From Bin18 sp965200355 (GTDB lineage Bacteria; Desulfobacterota; Binatia; Bin18): 64,000 nucleotides of DNA. The stretch lies in contig OZ241351.1 of NCBI GenBank assembly GCA_965200355.1, positions 558,001-622,000 of the forward strand. Direction: 5' to 3'. Positions 28,364-37,197 of the stretch are shown one piece after another (position 1 is the stretch's first letter; each line of letters opens with the position of its first letter). A program made the position numbers and the translations under genes. Below the pieces are notes generated by a model. It ran no database searches, was not told the DNA's origin, and saw only the letters and a program-made list of their open reading frames with translations.

Positions 28364-29497
28364 ATGAAAACAGAGAGCAATCACTACACGGCTGGTCTAC
28401 AGCGGGCTGAGCAACGACTCCTGGACTTTCTGCGCGGCATTGAAGCCCACCTCGAAGGGCTCCATATGCACCGGCTGGCCGAACAGAATGCCCAATTGAA
28501 AGACAGACTCGGGGAAACGGTCGAGGCCCTCCAGATAGACTTGGCGGGCTGTTCTCCGCCAGAGGCACGGCAGGAGTTCCATACCACGTTCCGCCAAGCA
28601 GTGCAGCACTGCGCCGACGCCTATGGCTTTCTGTTACGTTTTATCGGTCAAGAGTCTGGCATGGATTTTCTGAAAGGGCGGCATGAGTTTTGCCGGGGGA
28701 AATATCTGCTGTACGAGCTGCGTGCCGAGCTGCCCCTCCTCCAACAACACTGGGTTTTTCCTGAGGCCCTGGCCTCGCTCCCGACCCTGGAAATACCGGC
28801 CCCAGACCTGGACGTTCCGGTCGGCCTCATACGGAAAGAGCGGGAGGAGCAACGCTCAGCCTACTCTCTCTACGTGCCGGAGAATTATACCCCGCACACG
28901 GAATGGCCGCTCATTGTCTGCCTCCACAGCGGCTACAGCCGGGAGGACGACTATCTGCTGACGTGGCTGCGGGCCGCAAAGAGCAAGGGCTATCTGCTGC
29001 TCGCGCCGAAATCGGTGCGGGAAACCTGGTCGGCTATTCGGCTGCCCGGTATTCCTCCGAATCCCGTCCTGGACCGCCGCTCTATCCTCGCCATGCTGGA
29101 AGAGGTGTGGGAGACCTATGCGGTGGACCGCCGGCGGGTGTATCTCACCGGATTCTCTGACGGCGGGATTTTTACCTATGTCCTGGGGCTGGCGTATGCG
29201 GATATTTTTGCCGGCATTGCTCCGGTGGCCGGGCGGATTCATCCTGCGATTAACCATCTCCTGAGACGGGGCCAAGGCAAAGACCTGCCCATTTTTATCG
29301 TGCATGGCGAACAGGACCCGATCTTTCGCGTTGATGTCACCCGACAGACGCACGCCGGACTGACCAAGCTGGGCTATAATGTGACCTATAAGGAACTGCC
29401 GGACTGGGGCCACGCCTATCCGTACTCGATCAACGAGACGCTGGTGATGCCGTGGTTTGAGGACCTGGGGGCGCAGCACCTGCTTGGTTCGGCGTAG
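28364..29497 (+). CDS. Alpha/beta-hydrolase esterase
   Basis: A 377-residue protein with a helical N-terminal domain (~1-165, no signal peptide visible) and a C-terminal serine-esterase domain. Visible motifs: oxyanion-strand WPLIVCLHSGYSREDDYLL, nucleophile elbow GFSDGG, acid-bearing strand FIVHGEQDPIFRVDVT, and His in LPDWGHAYPYS. This resembles the PHB-depolymerase/phospholipase-type esterase group. The ATG at 28364 follows a GGGAGGGG; the frame is open 13 codons further. It is convergent with the receptor gene at 29535. The natural ester is unknown. Confidence 0.82.
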   Translation: MKTESNHYTAGLQRAEQRLLDFLRGIEAHLEGLHMHRLAEQNAQLKDRLGETVEALQIDLAGCSPPEARQEFHTTFRQAVQHCADAYGFLLRFIGQESGMDFLKGRHEFCRGKYLLYELRAELPLLQQHWVFPEALASLPTLEIPAPDLDVPVGLIRKEREEQRSAYSLYVPENYTPHTEWPLIVCLHSGYSREDDYLLTWLRAAKSKGYLLLAPKSVRETWSAIRLPGIPPNPVLDRRSILAMLEEVWETYAVDRRRVYLTGFSDGGIFTYVLGLAYADIFAGIAPVAGRIHPAINHLLRRGQGKDLPIFIVHGEQDPIFRVDVTRQTHAGLTKLGYNVTYKELPDWGHAYPYSINETLVMPWFEDLGAQHLLGSA

Positions 29498-29534
29498 CGT
29501 ATCCGCTCGGTGTTTCAATGCGGTACAACTTGGC

Positions 29535-31667
29535 CTACAAGAAATCGTAGGTGACGGTCACGCCACCATAGGCGTTGATGCCGGCGGAGGGCTCAAAAAA
29601 ACGTCCGCCCAGGGCATTCAGGCGGGTGAGGCCGTTATAGCCGTCGTCGGCCATGTTGCGGATACCGACAAAAGGCGCGATACGGCTGTTCCCCACGGTC
29701 ATCTCATAGCCCAGGCGTAGATTGAGAACGGTGTAGGCGTCGTTCTGGGCCGAGTTGGCGTTATTCACATAGAAATCGTCAACGTGCTGAATACTCAACG
29801 CGCCGTAGAAGCCCGAAGGATGGCCATAGAAGAGTTCGGTAAAGAGTTGATGCGGGGGAATGCCGGGCTCGTCATTATTATCAAAACGCCCGGACGGGGT
29901 GATAAATCGGTCAAATTCCGCGTCCAGAAAAGTATAGGCCAGGGTCCAGCGCAGGCCCTCCAGCAGGGTGACATCAAACGCGAATTCCAGCCCCTTGCGC
30001 TCTGAACGGCCGGCGTTGCGAAAGAAGTTTCGGCCCGATTCGCTCTCAAACGCGACCATCTCGTCATCGACGACAAGCCAGAACAGGGCGAGGTTATACG
30101 TGAGCCGCCTCCCGATATTGCCGCGTGTCCCGATTTCGTAATTCAACGCCTGCTGCGGATTCAGGTCGTTATTGAAGCCGCCGCCTTCGTCGGGCCGGGC
30201 CAGCTCGGTCGTGGTCGGCACCTGGAAGGCGGTTGAAACATTGGCGTAGACGTGCAAGTGGTCAAGCGGACTATACAGCAGACCCCCCATAGGATTGATA
30301 TGGTCAAAGGTCAGCACGCCGGACTGGTCGCCGTCTGCGAGAAACTGGTCGTGGACCGAAAAGCGGACATTATCGTATCGTAGCCCAAAACTGAGTTGAA
30401 GATTGTCCCGCAAATAGAAGACATCGTGCACAAACGGACCAACGCTGCGCACATCTTCATCCTGGTGAAAGCGGCGCTGCCCGACCTCCCCTTCGTTATT
30501 ATCGAACCGGCGGCGATTATCGGCCTGCAACTCGACATCAACGCCCAGCATAAAACGATTTCGCAAACCGAAGACCCGCCCGTCGTGCGCATACTTGACG
30601 CTGCCGCCAACCCCGAAGCGGTCGAATTTGACCACCCCGGACCCGAAGCGGGGTATGATGGGCAGCTTGGTCTCGAACTGACGGAAGACCGAGTACTGGG
30701 TCACGGTGAGTTCATGCCCAGGGAGAAACTGGTTGCGATACACAAAGCCGAGCCGGCCATGCGTCACCCGCTCGCCCGAATCGAGCAGGACATTCCGGTC
30801 GCGGGCCTGCTCACGGTTCGCCTCAACCTGCGCCCGGGTGATACCGCCCGGGTCATCGGCAAAGGGCGCGTCCATAAAGCTCATCACCGTCGTTAGCTGA
30901 GAGGTCGGACTGAGCGTGTATTTCAGCTTCCCGGTCAGTAAGACATTTTGCGCGCGGCTGTGGTCCCGAAAACCGCCCAGGGACAGATACGAGGCGTTGA
31001 ACAGATAATTCAGCTTGCCGGCCTGGCCGCCGGTTTTTGCCTGATATTTCTGGAGTCCAAACGAGCCCCCCATCAGGCGGGTCTCAAGAAACGGTGTCGT
31101 GGGACCGTCTTCGGTAATGATATTAATGACTCCCCCGGACGCATTGCCGTACAGCGAAGAGGAGGGTCCGCGTAAAACCTCAATGCGCCGGGCGGCCCCA
31201 AGGTCGATATTATCGAGTTGGGTTTGCCCATCCGGGGAGGTCTCCGGGATGCCATCGACCAGCACTTTGACCTCACGCACCCCAAAAGCGGTTCGGGTGC
31301 CAAAGCCACGAATGGAGAGACGGAAATCTTGGGCAAAGTTGGCGCTGTTCTGAGTGAAAACACCGGGGACGCGGTTAAGCGGCTCCTCAAAGCCGACCGT
31401 TGGCAGCCCGAGTTGGATATCCGCTCGGTCAATGATACTCACGGCCGCCGGCACCTCAGCCAGGGAGGTATTGCTCCGGGTCGCGGTGACGACGATAGGC
31501 TCAAGTTCGGTGGGGCTGGCCTGACCGGTTGGGTCTGAAGATGAGGGTGGGTCCGACCTTTGGGCGAGGGCTTGACTGCGGAAGGCGAGGGACGCGCCCA
31601 GCAAGAAGAGAGCAAAGAGAAGAAGCGCGGTCTTATTGTACAAAACTTCCTCCGATTGGTAGGACAA
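29535..31667 (-). CDS. TonB-dependent receptor (intact, FecA/haem-siderophore type)
   Basis: A 710-residue outer-membrane receptor, intact and unlike the tandem pair at 18-24 kb. It has a signal helix (ALLLFALFLLGASLAF), TonB-box region (ELEPIVVTATRSNTSLAEVP), plug domain (LSIRGFGTRTAFGVREVKVL, GPSSSLYGNASGGVINIITE) and barrel with typical aromatic girdles (GLRYDNVRFS, NYEIGTRGNIGRRLTYNLAL). The C-terminal residues VTVTYDFL end with an aromatic-hydrophobic pair as in barrel proteins. The plug layout is that of FecA-type and Fe3+-siderophore receptors; the ligand is unknown. No iron-box could be identified with confidence upstream. Confidence 0.93.
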   Translation of the reverse strand: MSYQSEEVLYNKTALLLFALFLLGASLAFRSQALAQRSDPPSSSDPTGQASPTELEPIVVTATRSNTSLAEVPAAVSIIDRADIQLGLPTVGFEEPLNRVPGVFTQNSANFAQDFRLSIRGFGTRTAFGVREVKVLVDGIPETSPDGQTQLDNIDLGAARRIEVLRGPSSSLYGNASGGVINIITEDGPTTPFLETRLMGGSFGLQKYQAKTGGQAGKLNYLFNASYLSLGGFRDHSRAQNVLLTGKLKYTLSPTSQLTTVMSFMDAPFADDPGGITRAQVEANREQARDRNVLLDSGERVTHGRLGFVYRNQFLPGHELTVTQYSVFRQFETKLPIIPRFGSGVVKFDRFGVGGSVKYAHDGRVFGLRNRFMLGVDVELQADNRRRFDNNEGEVGQRRFHQDEDVRSVGPFVHDVFYLRDNLQLSFGLRYDNVRFSVHDQFLADGDQSGVLTFDHINPMGGLLYSPLDHLHVYANVSTAFQVPTTTELARPDEGGGFNNDLNPQQALNYEIGTRGNIGRRLTYNLALFWLVVDDEMVAFESESGRNFFRNAGRSERKGLEFAFDVTLLEGLRWTLAYTFLDAEFDRFITPSGRFDNNDEPGIPPHQLFTELFYGHPSGFYGALSIQHVDDFYVNNANSAQNDAYTVLNLRLGYEMTVGNSRIAPFVGIRNMADDGYNGLTRLNALGGRFFEPSAGINAYGGVTVTYDFL

Positions 31668-31766
31668 AAGCGCGTGTAGCCTATGGGGGATGTGAGGAGG
31701 ATGTCAAGTGAGGAAACGGCCCGGCCCGGCTGCTACCGGCCGTGAGCGCGAGAGACGGAGGACCCG

Positions 31767-32108
31767 ATGAATATCCAGATTTTTGGCCTGAAAAAATGTG
31801 CTGAGACCCGCAAGGCCCAGCGCTTTTTCAAGGAGCGCCGGATTCCTTTTCACTTCATTGATCTCAGCCAGAAAGAGATGTCAAAGGGCGAACTGCGCTC
31901 GGTGGCGGCGCGGGTCCGGTTGGAGGACTTGATCGACACTGCCGGCAAACGATTTGTTGAAAAAGGCTTGACACATGCGTCGCTGGACACTGCCCGGCTC
32001 GAAACCCTGCTCCTGGAAGACGCCCGCCTGCTGCGAACGCCGGTTGTCCGCAACGGGCGAGAGGCAACCGTCGGGCATCGGCCTGAGGTCTGGAAAACAT
32101 GGTCCTGA
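31767..32108 (+). CDS. ArsC/Spx-family thioredoxin-fold protein
   Basis: A 113-residue protein of the arsenate-reductase-like family (ArsC/YffB/Spx). It opens with MNIQIFGLKKCAETRKAQRF, which contains the family C-x3-R motif (Cys11-Arg15), then LSQKEMSKGELR, and ends in the usual TPVVRNGREATVGHRPEVWK. One redox Cys is present at the active site. It may be a glutathione-dependent reductase; arsenate reduction is not demonstrated, and no other ars genes lie here. The ATG has GGAGG upstream. Confidence 0.82.
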   Translation: MNIQIFGLKKCAETRKAQRFFKERRIPFHFIDLSQKEMSKGELRSVAARVRLEDLIDTAGKRFVEKGLTHASLDTARLETLLLEDARLLRTPVVRNGREATVGHRPEVWKTWS

Positions 32109-32169
32109 CCGGCCTGACCGCAAACGCTGAGGCCCGAATCCGAGCCCTAGCGTTCCCTGGGTTGACCGT

Positions 32170-32940
32170 TTAGGCCAATGGCTCCGGGGCGTGTTTGGTC
32201 TGCTGCCACTGAGCCGGGTCGTGGCCGTAGAGAATCGTGACGCCTTGTTTGTCCCGCAGGTCGCGGAGCGTCCCGAGCGAGTGATACATCTCAGCCGTGT
32301 CATAGGCGATTGACGGCAGCATGTTCTCGTCCATATTGCGCTTGGTGTAACACGCATCCGCGGTGACCACGAGGTCCGTGCCTTTGGCGATGCGAATACG
32401 CAGGGACTGGTGGCCTGGGGTATGGCCGTGGGTTGGAAAAAGGACCAAGGTGCCGTCATCAAAAATGTCCAGCTCGCCGTTGACGGCTTGATAGTTGAGC
32501 TGGTGGTCGTAGTCCTGGGGGTCGAAAAACGCTTTTTCTCTGAGGACCGGGTCTTGTGACGCCTCAAGCTCGTTTTTCTGGACGAGAAAGGTTGAGTGCG
32601 GAAAAAACTCATTCCCACCGGCGTGGTCGAAGTGGAAGTGCGAGTTGGCCACATAGGTAATATCGTCCGGGGTGAGCTTGAATTTTGCCAACTGACTGAC
32701 AATTTCCTCGCCCGGCTTGGCGCGGGGCGTAAACGCATCGGCCACCTCGCCAAGACGGCCCTTGGCATCGTCTATGCAGGAGCAGTGGACGCCGGTGTCA
32801 AAAACCACGTTCCCTTTGGGGTGCGTAATCAAATAGCTCGGCACCGGGATCGTCATCTGCTCGCCCTGCTCGTCCTGCGGAAAGAAGAGCCGGCTGTCGA
32901 ATTCGAGAAAGCCCACTGGCATAGAGAACACTTGAAGCAT
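32170..32940 (-). CDS. Metallo-beta-lactamase-fold lactonase (AttM/AiiA-like)
   Basis: A 256-residue dinuclear metallohydrolase of the N-acyl-homoserine-lactone lactonase family. Metal motif SHFHFDHAGG (H-x-H-x-D-H) and downstream His in HGHTPGHQSL, plus Asp in TADACYTKRN and a final His in LYGHDP, complete the family set. The start ATG at 32940 is preceded by GGAGG at good spacing. It could quench quorum-sensing lactones or hydrolyse another lactone or ester. No signal peptide is visible. The gene is alone, convergent with the ArsC-like gene. Confidence 0.88.
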   Translation of the reverse strand: MLQVFSMPVGFLEFDSRLFFPQDEQGEQMTIPVPSYLITHPKGNVVFDTGVHCSCIDDAKGRLGEVADAFTPRAKPGEEIVSQLAKFKLTPDDITYVANSHFHFDHAGGNEFFPHSTFLVQKNELEASQDPVLREKAFFDPQDYDHQLNYQAVNGELDIFDDGTLVLFPTHGHTPGHQSLRIRIAKGTDLVVTADACYTKRNMDENMLPSIAYDTAEMYHSLGTLRDLRDKQGVTILYGHDPAQWQQTKHAPEPLA

Positions 32941-32968
32941 ACGTTCCTCCTGTCGCACGCAAGCTATT

Positions 32969-33370
32969 CTATAAGCTCCGCTTGCCCCGACGCAGATTGC
33001 GGCGACTGCCCTTCGGTTTGGCGCCGCCCCTCGGCCCCCCCCACGGTCGCTCAAAAGAACGCTCACCACCCGAAGCATGTGCAGGCCGGCGGGGTGGACG
33101 ATCCTCTGCTTGGTTGACCCGGAGATTTCTGCCGCCGATCTCGTACCCGTCGAAGCGTTCTACCGCGACCGGAATAGAGGCCGGGTCGGTAAATTCGACA
33201 AAGGCGAACCCCCGCGGCCGTCCGGTCGCCCGGTCAGACGGGAGAAAAACTTCGACCAGCTCGCCCACTTCAGAAAACAGGGCTTCCAACTCGCCTCGGG
33301 TGGTGTCAAAGTTCAGGTTGCCAACAAAAATTTTGTTTCCGATGATGCCCCTCCTCTCGGGCCGGTCCAC
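32969..33370 (-). CDS. RRM RNA-binding protein
   Basis: A small RNA-binding protein with one RNA-recognition motif: RNP2 KIFVGNL and RNP1 RGFAFVEF. A Gly/Arg-rich C-terminal tail (about 35 residues) follows. Such proteins often accompany cold adaptation in bacteria. The start is uncertain: the reading frame opens at a GTG (33370) without ribosome site, whereas an AGGAGG lies ideally placed before two ATC codons (33341-33346), followed by GNKIFVGNL as in the ATG-started homologues. The gene may initiate at AUC. Confidence 0.85.
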   Translation of the reverse strand: MDRPERRGIIGNKIFVGNLNFDTTRGELEALFSEVGELVEVFLPSDRATGRPRGFAFVEFTDPASIPVAVERFDGYEIGGRNLRVNQAEDRPPRRPAHASGGERSFERPWGGPRGGAKPKGSRRNLRRGKRSL

Positions 33371-33515
33371 ACCAACATGAGTCAGTGCGGAACCCCTATG
33401 GCCGTGACGGCCGAGTTAAAATGTCATGCACCTTTGCTAACGAACCGGTACAAGTAAAGCCGGTAGTATGACGCGAAATGCGGAAAGGTACAACCCTCCG
33501 AGGTGAGTGGGGAAT

Positions 33516-34757
33516 TCAGGTCGTCCCCGCCGGCTCCCTGGTCTCCAAGCCCTGCTCGTGTAGGGGAAATATCTGCACCCAGGCCCGAAAAGCCAGTGTG
33601 AACAGGGCGAAGAAACCCAGCAGCAGCCCGCATTCAATCCAGCCCAGGGGAAGCCAGGGGTCTCGCCAGATGGAAGGGACAACCAGAATGTAACGCTCAA
33701 GCCACACACCGACCAGGATAAGGGCGCTGATACCGGCCAGGGTGGCCGGAGTCCGCTTGGTCCATTGCAGCAGCAGGAGGGGGAAAGGCAGGAGAAAGTT
33801 GAGGAGCAGGACAACCAGACTGACCGCTGACCACGGCCCGTCAAACAGGCGGACGGCGAGAAAGCTGGTCTCCTCCGGCAGATTGCCATACCAGATCGGT
33901 AAATACTGACACCAGAACAGATAGGTCCATAAGACACAAAAGCCAAAGAGCAGCTTGCCGAGGTCGTGGCGGCGCTCAGCGGAAAAACGTTCAGCACAAG
34001 TCAGCACGGCCAGAATGGCGAGCAGACTGAGGCCCGCATACATATTGCCAATGCAAAAATAGGCACCGAATACGGTGCTGATCCAGTGCGGCTCAAGCGA
34101 CATCACCAGATCAAAGGCCACCAGGCTGAAGACAACCGCATACAGCAGAATAAAAAGAGGCGAGAGGAGCGTGAGCCGCCGCTTCCCGCCGGCGGTATCC
34201 GCGGCCTGCTCTTGGGAAACAAACAAGAGGAATATGCGGGGCAGCCCCCCAGCCGCATACCGGGCCGCCAGGCTGCCGCTGGCCTGGAGTGAAGCCCGCA
34301 GCAGGGCAAACCCACAGCCGTAGAGGAGCGCGCCGGCAAAGACAGAGCGCAGAATCAGAAAGGGCTTGTTCAACCAGGCTTGTTTGGCCGGTATCGGGTG
34401 CTGGAGCCATGAGAAGAGATAGTCGCTGCCGAGGAAGAGGAAAAGGAGAAGAACAAAGGAAATTGGCAGGAAGGCGGCCAGCGCCTCAGCGAGCGGCCGC
34501 AACGGCCCGGCCCACTCGGCTTTGGTGACCTGAAGAATGGCGGAAAACGTCAGTCCGCTGAGCGCCAGCCCCGACCAGAAAAGCCAGTTGACCAGATATG
34601 CCTGCCAGGCCCGTTGGGCGCTCCCCCCGGCAACGCCAAGGAGAAAAGTACTCAGACCCAGCCCGACCAGGACCCACAGGCCGAGGGTCAAAAACGAGGG
34701 GGAAGGCTTGGCCGGAGACACGGGCTGAGACGTTTGGGTGAGGGGCTCGGCACTCAT
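33516..34757 (-). CDS. actF: Alternative complex III subunit ActF
   Basis: Polytopic subunit of alternative complex III (quinol:electron-acceptor oxidoreductase). The 413-residue protein has ten hydrophobic segments and resembles the NrfD-like ActC, but shorter and without a quinone-site fusion. The start ATG overlaps the actE stop (ATGA); the frame stays open 79 codons further upstream but that part lies inside actE. It closes the act operon; no cytochrome oxidase genes follow, only an RRM gene 146 bases on. Confidence 0.85.
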   Translation of the reverse strand: MSAEPLTQTSQPVSPAKPSPSFLTLGLWVLVGLGLSTFLLGVAGGSAQRAWQAYLVNWLFWSGLALSGLTFSAILQVTKAEWAGPLRPLAEALAAFLPISFVLLLFLFLGSDYLFSWLQHPIPAKQAWLNKPFLILRSVFAGALLYGCGFALLRASLQASGSLAARYAAGGLPRIFLLFVSQEQAADTAGGKRRLTLLSPLFILLYAVVFSLVAFDLVMSLEPHWISTVFGAYFCIGNMYAGLSLLAILAVLTCAERFSAERRHDLGKLLFGFCVLWTYLFWCQYLPIWYGNLPEETSFLAVRLFDGPWSAVSLVVLLLNFLLPFPLLLLQWTKRTPATLAGISALILVGVWLERYILVVPSIWRDPWLPLGWIECGLLLGFFALFTLAFRAWVQIFPLHEQGLETREPAGTT

Positions 34758-35326
34758 TGGGGCTGTTCCCGTTGGACTTCCTGCCGTTGGAGGTGGCGGA
34801 CGTAACTGACCAGGTCCCACCGCTCTGGGGTTGAAAGCGCGTGCTGATAGGCCGGCATCACCAGGCCACCACTCCTGATAGTGGCATACAGATATCCGTC
34901 TTTCTGGTTTCTGATGCGCTCCGTATGCAGATCCGAAGAAGGCACGACCTTGCCCACCATCTGGCCGTCGCCTCTGCCCTGCTCGCCGTGGCACATCGCA
35001 CAGTAAATCCGAAATAACCCTTCCCCGTTCTGGATAGACTGGGGGGTGGGTTCAACCGGATTGCGGACGCGCAGGCCAGCCTTGATGCGCTCGGTAATGC
35101 GCGCCGACATGGGCGGTTCAAGGCCCGTTGTCGGCACACTATTGGCCGCGGGTGGGCGGGCGGCTGTTCCGGCCTCGCGTTCGGGCTGCCAATACATGTC
35201 GTCATTCCACGGCAAGGCGCGGGCAACGGCAACGGAGAAGAGTCCCCAGCCAAGAGCGAGGCCAACGAGACTCCAGAGCCGGCCTCGGCTAGCCGTGCCG
35301 GCGCGCGGTCTACCCCCCTTGGCCAT
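34754..35326 (-). CDS. actE: Alternative complex III mono-haem cytochrome c subunit ActE
   Basis: A 190-residue membrane-anchored c-type cytochrome. An N-terminal helix (LWSLVGLALGWGLFSVAVAR) is followed by a periplasmic domain with CAMCH haem motif and a possible axial Met in LVMPAYQ. It accepts electrons within ACIII. The gene overlaps the actCD stop by 17 bases and overlaps actF by four, indicating tight coupling. A GGAGG precedes the ATG. Confidence 0.9.
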   Translation of the reverse strand: MAKGGRPRAGTASRGRLWSLVGLALGWGLFSVAVARALPWNDDMYWQPEREAGTAARPPAANSVPTTGLEPPMSARITERIKAGLRVRNPVEPTPQSIQNGEGLFRIYCAMCHGEQGRGDGQMVGKVVPSSDLHTERIRNQKDGYLYATIRSGGLVMPAYQHALSTPERWDLVSYVRHLQRQEVQREQPQ

Positions 35327-37187
35327 AGACCTCCTCTGCGCCGCCGGCCGTAATCAGCCGGCGGACAGCGCTGGCCTGCGCGGCAGTACACGGGACGAGC
35401 AGGCCAAAGTGGTCCTCTGAAAAACGCGGGTCGTGTGTGACCGCTACCGAACGCGCCGGCAGACGGGCATTGATGAGCAGGCCAAGCAGGGTGGCAATCG
35501 CCCCAAAGAGAATGGTCAGCTCAAAGGCGATAATGGCAAAGGCGGGTAAAGCCACAATGGGCTTCGCGCTCGTTTGGAGCGGCCAGTCCAGGGCGGTGTA
35601 GGTGGGCAGGGCAAAGCCGATAGCACAGCCCAGCAGCCCGCCGACCAATGTATAATAGCGAATCGGACTCTTGCGCCTGCCAAGGGCCTCTGCGAGCGCA
35701 GGACTTGGAAACGGGGAGACGACACTGAGGTTTGTATAGCCGTCCCGCCGCAGAGAGCGGACCGCGGCGACAAGCGTGTTCAGATTCGTAAAGACGCCGA
35801 CCATGCCAGCTTTCCGGCCAACGAGTGTGGCTCCGTTGGCCGGTGACGGGGACCGCTCGGATTCGTCTGAGGCAACGCGCTCGGCCGGTGGCAGGTGTTC
35901 CTTGACTTCGGCCAGGGACACGAGGGGCAGGAATTTTACGAAGAGCAGGAAGAATAAAAAGAACCAGGCAAAACTGCCGACCGTCATCCCCACTTCAACC
36001 CACGAAGGCTGATACAGACCCCAGGCCGCAGGGTCGAACTCGTGCGCGAGTGAACTCACGATAATGACAAAGCGCTCCAGCCACATGCCGACATTGACCA
36101 GCAGGGCAATACCGAACAACCAGCGCGTACTAGTGCGGATAGACTTCCAGCACAGTAGCAGGGGGACGGCGCAATTACAGACGATCATCAGCCAGAACAG
36201 CGGGGCATAGTCGCCGACCGCGCGATACCAGAAGATGCTCCGCTCGTATGGGTTGGCGCTATACCAGGCAATAAAGCATTCGCTGGCGTAGGAATAGCTC
36301 AGAATCAGCGAGGTGAGAATAATCATTTTGCCCAGATTGTCGAAGTGATAATCGGTAATATACGCCTCAAGGCCGAAAATCCGACGGAGCGGGATGAGCA
36401 GGGTCAGGACCATGGCCAGGCCGGAGAAGATGGCCCCGGCGACAAAATAGGGGGCAAAGATGGTGCTGTGCCAGCCCGGCACAATGGACATGGCAAAATC
36501 CCAGGACACCACGCTATGCACCGACACCACGAGCGGGGTGGCCAGGGCGGCAAAAAACCCATAGGCGCTCAGATAGTGATGCCATTGCCGGTCGGTGCCC
36601 TGCCAGCCGAGCGAGCAGAGCGTGTAGAGTTTCCGGCGCAGACCCGCGGTGCGGTCGCGCGCCGCTCCCAGGTCGGGGAGCAGACCGATATACCAGAACA
36701 GAAAACTCACGATGAAATAGGTGCTGATGGCAAACGCATCCCAGACCAGGGGGGACTGGAAATTGACCCAGAGCTGACGCTGATTGGGATAGGGCAGCAG
36801 CCAATAAAAATTCCACGCCCGCCCAAGATGGATAATGGGAAACAGGCCGGCCGTCATCACCGCAAAAATGGTCATGGCCTCGGCGCTCCGGGCAATGGGT
36901 GTCCGCCAGCCGGCCCGAAATAAAAAGAGGACCGCCGAAATCAGCGTGCCCGAGTGCGCAATGCCGACCCAGAACACGAAGTTGGTGATATACACGCCCC
37001 AGCCGACCGGGTGGGCCAGACCGGTGACACCCAGCCCGGCGTGGATCTGATAGAGCCAGCAGTACAGGCCAAAAGCGAGGACGACCAGGTCACAGCCGAG
37101 CAGGGCGTACCAGAGCCGCGTTGGCGAGCTGAGCAGGTTTTTGAGCAGGTCGCGGTTGACCTGAAGATAGCTGAGGCTGGTCTGCAT
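35310..37187 (-). CDS. actCD: Alternative complex III fused ActC-ActD
   Basis: A 625-residue fusion. Residues 1-435 are ActC, an NrfD-like ten-helix quinol-oxidising subunit (start MQTSLSYLQVNRDLLKNLLS, quinone-site-like HPVGWGVYITNFVFWVGIAH). After a short hydrophilic linker (436-455), residues 456-625 are ActD (DUF3341), with GMVGVFTNLNTLVAAVRSLR and two C-terminal membrane helices. In most bacteria actC and actD are separate genes. No stop codon or ribosome site lies at the junction. It starts ten bases after actB. Confidence 0.9.
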   Translation of the reverse strand: MQTSLSYLQVNRDLLKNLLSSPTRLWYALLGCDLVVLAFGLYCWLYQIHAGLGVTGLAHPVGWGVYITNFVFWVGIAHSGTLISAVLFLFRAGWRTPIARSAEAMTIFAVMTAGLFPIIHLGRAWNFYWLLPYPNQRQLWVNFQSPLVWDAFAISTYFIVSFLFWYIGLLPDLGAARDRTAGLRRKLYTLCSLGWQGTDRQWHHYLSAYGFFAALATPLVVSVHSVVSWDFAMSIVPGWHSTIFAPYFVAGAIFSGLAMVLTLLIPLRRIFGLEAYITDYHFDNLGKMIILTSLILSYSYASECFIAWYSANPYERSIFWYRAVGDYAPLFWLMIVCNCAVPLLLCWKSIRTSTRWLFGIALLVNVGMWLERFVIIVSSLAHEFDPAAWGLYQPSWVEVGMTVGSFAWFFLFFLLFVKFLPLVSLAEVKEHLPPAERVASDESERSPSPANGATLVGRKAGMVGVFTNLNTLVAAVRSLRRDGYTNLSVVSPFPSPALAEALGRRKSPIRYYTLVGGLLGCAIGFALPTYTALDWPLQTSAKPIVALPAFAIIAFELTILFGAIATLLGLLINARLPARSVAVTHDPRFSEDHFGLLVPCTAAQASAVRRLITAGGAEEVYGQGG

Positions 37188-37197
37188 GGCAGCGTCT

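Noticed and set aside
31767..32108. Arsenate reductase as a specific function
   Set aside because: The C-x3-R motif is shared with Spx/YffB-type proteins and no arsenic genes are nearby.
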